In this document: in pieces, positions 6,353 through 12,317 of the stretch | Layout: each line of letters begins with the position of its first letter | Numbering within the stretch: the first letter of the stretch is position 1 | Assembly (NCBI GenBank): GCA_026414955.1 | Contig: JAOAIA010000018.1 | Location: 1 to 22,491 of the forward strand | Length of the DNA stretch: 22,491 bases | Source: Candidatus Bipolaricaulota bacterium | Lineage (GTDB): Bacteria; Bipolaricaulota; Bipolaricaulia; RBG-16-55-9; DRXL01 | Reading direction: 5' to 3' | The notes under the pieces: model-generated | Databases searched by the model: none | The model's input: only the letters and a program-made list of their open reading frames with translations | Told to the model about the DNA's origin: nothing | Program-made: the position numbers and the translations under genes

Positions 6353-8374
6353 ATGGCGGGTCTGGCTTCGGAACTGCGCGCGCTGCTCTCTCCGCACGCA
6401 AAGATATACGAAGATCTGTCGAGTCGGCGGCTCTACGCCCGCGACCAGGGCGAACCGCCGCGCTTCGTCGAAAAACTCCTTCTTAAAAGCAATATCCCTG
6501 ATCTCGTCTTGCAACCGGCGCTCCCCGACGACGTGAGCGCTGCGCTGCGCTGGGCGCTCGCACGAGAGTTAGCAGTCGTGCCGCGCGGCGCAGCGACGTT
6601 TGGGTTGGGCGGAGCCGTGCCCACGCAGCACGGGCTTGTTCTGGACTTCTCCGCCCTCAGGCAGATCGAAGAGATCAATCCCGATGAGCAGACCGTCACG
6701 GTCTTAGCTGGGACGCGCTGGGCCGATGTCGCTCACGCGATCACGCCCTATGAGCTAGCCCTATGCACCTATCCTACAAGTTGGTTCTCTACGGTCGGCG
6801 GCTGGGTCAACACCGGCGGCTACGGCGTAGGTAGCATCGCCTATGGGCACTTCAAGAATCAGATTCAGAGATTGACCGTCATCACGCCCCAAGGAGACTT
6901 GAAAGAGTTAGATAGCGACGACCCGGAATTTGAGTACTTTATCGGCACGGAGGGGCAGATGGGCGTCGTCTGGGCGGTGACGCTGCGCCTGCGCCGCGCG
7001 CCCCCAAAAACCACGCCGGTACTCTTGCAGTGCGATTCAGCAGAGAACGCGTTCGCTCTCGCTCGCGAGCTTCTGCAAGCGGGCTTCCAGCCCTATCACA
7101 TGAAGTATCTGAGCACGACGCGCCTCCGCGAGATCAACGAGCTTCTGCACAGCTCGACAGCCAAGATTCCCGAACGCCAGAGCCTGCTCATCGCTTTTGA
7201 CGACCCTGAGAGCGCGCGAGCTTGTAAAAGATGGGCCGAGCAGAATGAGATCGCTGTCGGCTCGCCCTATCAAGCATACTATCTTTGGCACGAGCGGCTC
7301 TTCCCCATGCGCCCTAAAAGACTTGGCCCAGGGATGCTCGCTGCGGAGGTCGTGCTCAGCGCCGCAAAAGCCCCAGAATTTATCAGAAAAGCCGAGCGCG
7401 AAGGCGCACGCTACGGGGTACACCTCGCCAGCGAAGCCTACTGTGTAGACGACGGCCAAGTCCTGCTCCTACCTGTCTTCACGTTTGATGCTCACAATAA
7501 GCTCTCAGAGTTCTTCATAGCGAGTCTCTCACTGGTGCTGACGAAGCTCGGCATCGCTTTAGGTGGGCGGCCCTACGTGATCGGGATTTGGAATGCGCCC
7601 TTTGCGCGAGCCAAGTTCGGCGAGCGATTCGACGAGCTGCGCGCGTACAAGAGAAAGATAGACCCCGACGGGCTGTTCAACCCCGGAAAGTTTTTCGCGC
7701 TGCCCGCGCACTGGAGCTCAATGATGCTGCGGGGGCTGCCCGTGAGCGTGGGCTTAGAGGCTGCGCGACTGATCGCGCCGCTGGCGCGTCAATTCTTCGA
7801 TCCGACTCCCAAGCGTTATCTTGCCCGTGAGCCGGGCCGCCCTCCGACGGCGATCTCGCCCTTGCTCGATCTTCTCGAATATAACGAAACTTTGTGCTCG
7901 CGCTGCGGCAGTTGCGTCCCCGTCTGCCCCGCCTATATCTATACCAAAGACGAGCGCACCACGGCGCGGGGCAAGCTCCAACTCGGACTCGCCCTGCTGA
8001 AGGGCGAAGAGCTTGACGCCGCGGGCGCTCAGGCGCTCTTCTATTGTATGCACTGTCGCGCGTGCACCGACGTCTGTCAAAGCTCTTTAGACTTAGTGCC
8101 CGTCTGGGACGAGCTAGAGCGCCGTGTGGAGCAACGCTACGGCAAAGATTCGCAAAAGATCGAAGAGTTCGTGCGCGGCGTCGAAGCGATGGAGATCATG
8201 CCCGGCACGGAGTACGTGCCGCCGATCAAGGCCCCCATCACCAGCCCCTCTCCCGTAGCGACCTACGGGAGAGGGCGAGGTGTTTTGGTGCAGCATCTTT
8301 TTTCAGAGAGCAGCCGTCAGGCCAGAGTGAGGGCCACGAAAGGAGTCGCAGATGGTGATCGCCACGCGCAGTGA
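6353..8374 (+). CDS. FAD-linked oxidoreductase fused to a two-cluster [4Fe-4S] domain (GlcD-like/GlcF-like)
   Basis: 673 residues. Residues about 60-215 form a PCMH-type FAD-binding domain (VVPRGAATFGLGGAVPT; PTSWFSTVGGWVNTGGYGVG; GTEGQMGVVWAVTLRLRR). About 215-480 is an FAD-oxidase C-terminal region ending KIDPDGLFNPGKFF. Two cluster motifs follow: CSRCGSCVPVCP (about 513) and CMHCRACTDVCQ (about 564). GlcD-type proteins oxidise 2-hydroxyacids such as glycolate or D-lactate, and the ferredoxin part carries electrons onward. The cysteine-rich CCG domains of GlcF are absent. Residues from about 627 are encoded by a palindromic repeat (8230-8335) and look non-native. The tail overlaps the next gene by 23 nt. 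First gene of the operon, with a predicted leaderless mRNA. It is likely the electron partner of the glutamate-synthase-like enzyme (inference); the substrate is unknown. Confidence 0.85.
   Translation: MAGLASELRALLSPHAKIYEDLSSRRLYARDQGEPPRFVEKLLLKSNIPDLVLQPALPDDVSAALRWALARELAVVPRGAATFGLGGAVPTQHGLVLDFSALRQIEEINPDEQTVTVLAGTRWADVAHAITPYELALCTYPTSWFSTVGGWVNTGGYGVGSIAYGHFKNQIQRLTVITPQGDLKELDSDDPEFEYFIGTEGQMGVVWAVTLRLRRAPPKTTPVLLQCDSAENAFALARELLQAGFQPYHMKYLSTTRLREINELLHSSTAKIPERQSLLIAFDDPESARACKRWAEQNEIAVGSPYQAYYLWHERLFPMRPKRLGPGMLAAEVVLSAAKAPEFIRKAEREGARYGVHLASEAYCVDDGQVLLLPVFTFDAHNKLSEFFIASLSLVLTKLGIALGGRPYVIGIWNAPFARAKFGERFDELRAYKRKIDPDGLFNPGKFFALPAHWSSMMLRGLPVSVGLEAARLIAPLARQFFDPTPKRYLAREPGRPPTAISPLLDLLEYNETLCSRCGSCVPVCPAYIYTKDERTTARGKLQLGLALLKGEELDAAGAQALFYCMHCRACTDVCQSSLDLVPVWDELERRVEQRYGKDSQKIEEFVRGVEAMEIMPGTEYVPPIKAPITSPSPVATYGRGRGVLVQHLFSESSRQARVRATKGVADGDRHAQ
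8230..8335. repeat. Palindromic interspersed repeat, copy A, forming the tail of the flavoprotein gene
   Basis: It shares CCCCTCTCCCGTAG, GACCTA, GGGAGAG, GCCGTCAGGCC and GTGAGGGCC, in the same order, with copy B at 13662-13733. The inner hairpin is CTCTCCCGTAG/CTACGGGAGAG. The outer arms (GGCCCCCATCACC and a GTGAGGGCC end) are degraded. It is about 34 nt longer than copy B between the two arms. Confidence 0.85.
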
Positions 8375-11279
8375 AAGTCGCTATTCTATTCACACTCAGC
8401 GAGCGCCATCGCGGGCAACCCATCTCGTACGCCCTATGATCGTGCGCTCCGACGCGTGTATCAATTGCGGGATTTGCATAGACGCGTGCATCTACGGGGT
8501 GCACTATCGCTCTGAAAATTTGCGCATGATCATCGGGGAGCAGCCGCAAGATCAGAGCTTGTGTCGCAGCTGCTTGCGCTGCGTGCGCGAGTGCCCGCAA
8601 AATGCGCTCTCCGCTCCCATTCAGCCCGAGTGGCTCCACACCGGCGACGACTACTGGACACCTGAAATCATTCAGAGTCTCTTGCAGCAAGCCGAGACCG
8701 GCAAGGTCCCGGTCTCCGGCCAGGGGTATCGCGGCCCCTTCGCCGGAAGAGACTTTGATTCAATGTGGACAGATATGTCTGAGATCGTCCGGCCCACGCG
8801 CGACGGCATCCACGGCCGGGAATACATCAGCACCGCGATCTTCTTGGGAAGAAAACCGTTTGCCCTGACGTCTCCCCCTCTCCAAACCAGGGCCGACCCC
8901 ATCCTCGAAATCCCTATCCCTATGCTCTTTGATGCTATACCCGAATATTTCAACACCCCCAGCGTGTGCGAAGCGCTGCTGCTAGCAGCGCAAACTCTCG
9001 GCACGTTCTGTATCTGTAAGATCGCAGAGTGCCCCACGCCCTTGCCCACGGCGCTCGCTCCCCTGATCCGCCCTGATGAGATCGCTAGATACTCTGAGAT
9101 CATCCGCCAAGCGCTGCTCGTAGAGCTTGAGTACGACGGTCAACGGCGTTCCCTTGAGAACGCGCTCGCGCAGATACGCCAGCTCAACCCCAACGTAGTG
9201 ATCGCTGCGCGTCTGGAGTTTGACGATGCTTTGGCCGAGGAGCTAGCGCGCGCGGGCGTGGGCGTCTTACACCTTGTCGCAGACTCTCACGGTAGAACCA
9301 ATAAGCTGGGACACATCAAGGACGCGCTGCGGGCGGTGCACCTGCGCTTGCTTGAGGCGCGCCTGCGCGATCAGGTCACGATAATGGTCAGCGGGGGTAT
9401 CGCGGCGGCCGAGCACGTCCCCAAGGCGATCATCTGCGGGGCTGACGGAGTTGCTCTAGACTGGGCGCTCTTAGTCGCGCTGGAGCGCTGGAGAGGGACG
9501 CCCGCAGGGCGGGATGGGGGCCTCGACCCTCACTGGGGCGCACAGAGAATCGTTAATCTCATCGGGGCCTGGCGCGATCAGCTCTTGGAAGTCCTGGGTG
9601 CGATGGGCATGAGAGAAGTCCGTCGTCTCCGGGGCGAAGTGGGCCGCGCCATCTTTCACGAAGACCTCGAGCGAGAGTTCAAAGAGTATCTGCGCTCAGA
9701 CCCCATCGGCTTGGCGCGCCCCGAAGAGATCCAATACGCTTTGGAAAACCCCCACGGGCTGATCCCGCCCCTCACGGGCGAGATCCGCCCGCTGCCGCCC
9801 AACTTCCACCATGAACTATCCAAGTTCAAAATCACCATCAGCGATGCGTGCATCAATTGCGGGCTGTGCGTCGAGCTATGCCCCTTCGGCGTCTACGCGC
9901 GCCCGGAGGGACTGAATAAACTCTTGCCCCCACAGAGCGCCAACTGCATCGGCCCCGTCTGTAAAGACTCGTACCCCGACAACTACTGCGTGGACAAGTG
10001 CCCGACGAACGCTATCACTATCGAGCGCGAGCCTACGTATGAGCTTCTGGGCGATCCGCGTTGGACAGCAGATTTGCTCTTAGCGACGTACAAGATGGCC
10101 GAGACCGGACGCGTCCCAGAACACGTAGAGCATAGAATTGGGGCCTCCGGCGGCGGGTTCGACAGACTCAGATTCACGTTCGAAGGTTCGCGGGTTCGAA
10201 AGTTCGCGGGTTCTAGAACCCGCGAACCCTCTACTGCCATCCCGCTCAACCGTCGCTCGTGGGGGCCGAAGCTCTGGATCCCCGTCCCGTGGTACGGCGG
10301 TGGCATGTCCTATGGCTCCATCAGCCTACAGACGATGCTCTCTCGCGCGCGGGCGGCCAAAGCTTTTGGAACGTTCGTCTCCACCGGCGAGGGCGGCTAC
10401 CCCGAAGCCCTCTTCCCTTACGACGATTATATCATCACCCAGATCGCCACGGGGCTGTTCGGCGTGCGCGAAGAGACGATCCAAAGAGTTCGCATCGTCG
10501 AGTTCAAATACGCTCAAGGGGCCAAGCCCGGCCTGGGTGGGCACTTGCTCGCGGATAAAGTCACGGCCGACGTGGCCAAGATGCGCGGCTCGGTGCAGTT
10601 CAGCTCGCTCTTCTCGCCCTTTCCGTTCCATAGCGTCTACTCCGTCGAAGATCATAAAAAACATGTGGACTGGGTGCGGGCGACAAACCCCAATGCTCTT
10701 GTTGCGGTGAAGGTCTCGACGCCCAACGACGTAGATATGGTCGCCGTTGGGAGCTACTACGCCGGTGCGCATATCATTCACTTAGACGGGGGCTACGGCG
10801 GCACCGGCGCTGCTCCCGATATTGCCAAGAAAAATATTGCCATGCCCATCGAGTACGCGATCCCCAAGGTGCACAAGTTCTTGGTGCAAGAGGGGATTCG
10901 CGACGAGTTAGTCTTGATGGCCAGTGGGGGGATTCGCACGGCGTATGACATCGCCAAGGCGATTGCGCTGGGAGCTGACGGCTGCATCATCGGGACGGCG
11001 GAGCTGGTCGCGATTGAGTGCAATCGTTGTGGGAACTGCGAGCGTGGGCGGGGGTGTCCGTTTGGGATCGCCACGACCGACCCGGAGCTGTCGCAGTTGA
11101 TTGCGCCGGACTGGGGCGCGCAAAGAATTATCAATCTCTTTCACGCTTGGCGGGCGCAGCTGATTGAGATCTTGCAAGAGTTAGGAATGAAGAGTATCTT
11201 GGAGTTGCGCGGGCGGGTGGATCTGCTGGAGTATATTGACGAGATACTGGAGGGCTCTGAGCCATGTCGCGCATCCTGA
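8352..11279 (+). CDS. Duplicated ferredoxin-FMN glutamate-synthase-like protein (GltB2/GlxD type)
   Basis: 975 residues made of two homologous halves. Half 1: two ferredoxin motifs (C36/C39/C42/C46 and C71/C74/C77/C81), then a diverged barrel with VSGGIAAAEHVPKAI and WGAQRIVNL. Half 2: a ferredoxin domain from C500, then an intact FMN glutamate-synthase barrel with GGGMSYGSIS (about 650), STGEGGYPE, GGYGGTGAAP (about 813), ASGGIRTAYDIAKAI and the cluster motif CNRCGNCERGRGCPFG (about 890). Half 1 lacks the FMN-site glycines and the second cluster, so it is probably structural or binds electron carriers. The family moves ammonia from a glutaminase to a 2-oxoacid, or runs related chemistry in GlxBCD and MgsABC. 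SD AAAGGAG 6 nt upstream. A palindrome encodes residues about 610-626. It works with the GATase-GXGXG protein downstream (inference). Confidence 0.85.
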   Translation: MVIATRSESRYSIHTQRAPSRATHLVRPMIVRSDACINCGICIDACIYGVHYRSENLRMIIGEQPQDQSLCRSCLRCVRECPQNALSAPIQPEWLHTGDDYWTPEIIQSLLQQAETGKVPVSGQGYRGPFAGRDFDSMWTDMSEIVRPTRDGIHGREYISTAIFLGRKPFALTSPPLQTRADPILEIPIPMLFDAIPEYFNTPSVCEALLLAAQTLGTFCICKIAECPTPLPTALAPLIRPDEIARYSEIIRQALLVELEYDGQRRSLENALAQIRQLNPNVVIAARLEFDDALAEELARAGVGVLHLVADSHGRTNKLGHIKDALRAVHLRLLEARLRDQVTIMVSGGIAAAEHVPKAIICGADGVALDWALLVALERWRGTPAGRDGGLDPHWGAQRIVNLIGAWRDQLLEVLGAMGMREVRRLRGEVGRAIFHEDLEREFKEYLRSDPIGLARPEEIQYALENPHGLIPPLTGEIRPLPPNFHHELSKFKITISDACINCGLCVELCPFGVYARPEGLNKLLPPQSANCIGPVCKDSYPDNYCVDKCPTNAITIEREPTYELLGDPRWTADLLLATYKMAETGRVPEHVEHRIGASGGGFDRLRFTFEGSRVRKFAGSRTREPSTAIPLNRRSWGPKLWIPVPWYGGGMSYGSISLQTMLSRARAAKAFGTFVSTGEGGYPEALFPYDDYIITQIATGLFGVREETIQRVRIVEFKYAQGAKPGLGGHLLADKVTADVAKMRGSVQFSSLFSPFPFHSVYSVEDHKKHVDWVRATNPNALVAVKVSTPNDVDMVAVGSYYAGAHIIHLDGGYGGTGAAPDIAKKNIAMPIEYAIPKVHKFLVQEGIRDELVLMASGGIRTAYDIAKAIALGADGCIIGTAELVAIECNRCGNCERGRGCPFGIATTDPELSQLIAPDWGAQRIINLFHAWRAQLIEILQELGMKSILELRGRVDLLEYIDEILEGSEPCRAS
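10179..10229. repeat. Palindromic repeat of a second family, inside the FMN glutamate-synthase-like gene
   Basis: It contains the perfect 26-bp palindrome GTTCGCGGGTTCT/AGAACCCGCGAAC (10202-10227), preceded by another direct GGTTCGCGGGTTCGAA unit (10184-10199). It is read through in frame as arginine/serine-rich sequence (EGSRVRKFAGSRTREP), just before the FMN barrel. Confidence 0.85.
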
Positions 11280-11917
11280 CGACGAATCTACCAGAGGAGC
11301 AGAAGAAGCGGTTGCACCCCGATTTTGTCCAAAACGAGCGCGACTACTGGCGGATGAGAGAGCGTCTGATCCAGCACTACCAAGGCCAGTGGGTGGCTGT
11401 TGATCAAGGGCAAGTAGTCGCCGTTGGGCATGATATATTTGACGTCACCGAGCAAGTGGGCAAATTGGGGTGCCATGCCTATATTGCCAAGGTAGGGGAG
11501 GAAGACACAGTGGTCTTCCATGTGCGGCGGAGAGAGTTTGCTTACGATACTTCCTACCAGCCGTTTGCCTTACCACGCGCTGCGGTCACCTTCAGCAACT
11601 TTGCCCAGACCCATCGGAAACTTTGCCCTGACACTATTCCAGATACTGGTGCTGACATATCACTTCTCCCTGATGCCGATGGTCGCGATATTGATCTTTT
11701 CAGCTCCCCATATTTTGTGAGCCAATCCCGAGGGGTGGTTGGCCCCAGCGTGACGACTGTGATCTACCGAGGCTTTGTCGAGATCAATGGTCTGCTGTTT
11801 CCGTCGCTCATCCAATCGGTAAGCAATGCGACCGAACGCCTCTTGGGCAGAGATGTCCTCAATCAAATGAAAGCGAATTTTGATGGTCCCAAGAATCGAG
11901 TCAGTTTTGAGCTTTAA
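11264..11917 (+). CDS. Retropepsin-like aspartic protease with an N-terminal DUF5678-like domain
   Basis: 217 residues. Residues about 24-85 (ERDYWRMRERLIQHYQGQWVAV, then a DIFDVTEQV helix) resemble the small DUF5678-type domain. Residues about 95-217 resemble a single-lobed retropepsin: catalytic triad PDTGADISLL (D127, T128, G129), a central strand region VIYRGFVEING, and the closing LLGRDVLNQM (193-202) with FDGPKNRVSFEL. Such proteases act as dimers; bacterial substrates are mostly unknown. The start overlaps the previous stop by 16 nt, with GGAGGG about 10 nt upstream. The second half of the gene looks less GC-rich than its neighbours, and a protease fits poorly in a glutamate-synthase operon, so it may have been inserted. 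There is no signal peptide, so it is cytoplasmic. Confidence 0.75.
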   Translation: MSRILTTNLPEEQKKRLHPDFVQNERDYWRMRERLIQHYQGQWVAVDQGQVVAVGHDIFDVTEQVGKLGCHAYIAKVGEEDTVVFHVRRREFAYDTSYQPFALPRAAVTFSNFAQTHRKLCPDTIPDTGADISLLPDADGRDIDLFSSPYFVSQSRGVVGPSVTTVIYRGFVEINGLLFPSLIQSVSNATERLLGRDVLNQMKANFDGPKNRVSFEL

Positions 11918-11923
11918 GTTACT

Positions 11924-12253
11924 ATGTCAGGCTTCATCCACGTCATCACAACGACGGCAAGCCAAGAGGAGGCCGAGCGTATCGCGCGAGCGCTCTTAGA
12001 GAAGCGTCTGGCAGCGTGCGTGCAGATCGTCGGGCCGATAGAGAGCCTCTACTGGTGGCAAGGGAAGATCGAGCAGTCTCAAGAATGGCTCTGCATTGCG
12101 AAATCCGAGCATAAGCTCTTCGCTCGGATAGAAGAGACGATCAAAGCGCTGCATTCATATAAAGTGCCAGAGATCTTGGCCGTCCCGATAGTCGCGGGGA
12201 GCGAAAGCTATCTGCGCTGGTTGAGTGAGCAAGTCCAAGCAGAGCGTGGTTGA
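11924..12253 (+). CDS. cutA: CutA-family divalent-cation tolerance protein
   Basis: 109 residues, full family length. Diagnostic blocks are VITTTASQEEAERIARALLEKRLAACVQI, YWWQGKIEQSQEWLCIAKS, and the metal/effector-site region SYKVPEILAVPI followed by YLRWL. CutA proteins form trimers related in fold to PII signalling proteins. The link to copper tolerance in E. coli is indirect, and in many bacteria the function is unsettled. It begins 7 nt after the protease stop and has no good SD, so it probably depends on coupling. The PII-like fold beside an ammonia-assimilating enzyme is suggestive only. Confidence 0.93.
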   Translation: MSGFIHVITTTASQEEAERIARALLEKRLAACVQIVGPIESLYWWQGKIEQSQEWLCIAKSEHKLFARIEETIKALHSYKVPEILAVPIVAGSESYLRWLSEQVQAERG

Positions 12254-12317
12254 TCATCGAGGGGCGGGTTATTGCTGCAACGACGCGAAAAGAGCTAACT
12301 GCCTCGTGCAAGTGAGT

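Noticed and set aside
12225..12317. Upstream start for the glutaminase-GXGXG protein
   Set aside because: It lies inside cutA, and would put 57 residues before the catalytic cysteine instead of a normal short propeptide; the ATG at 12318 gives 26.
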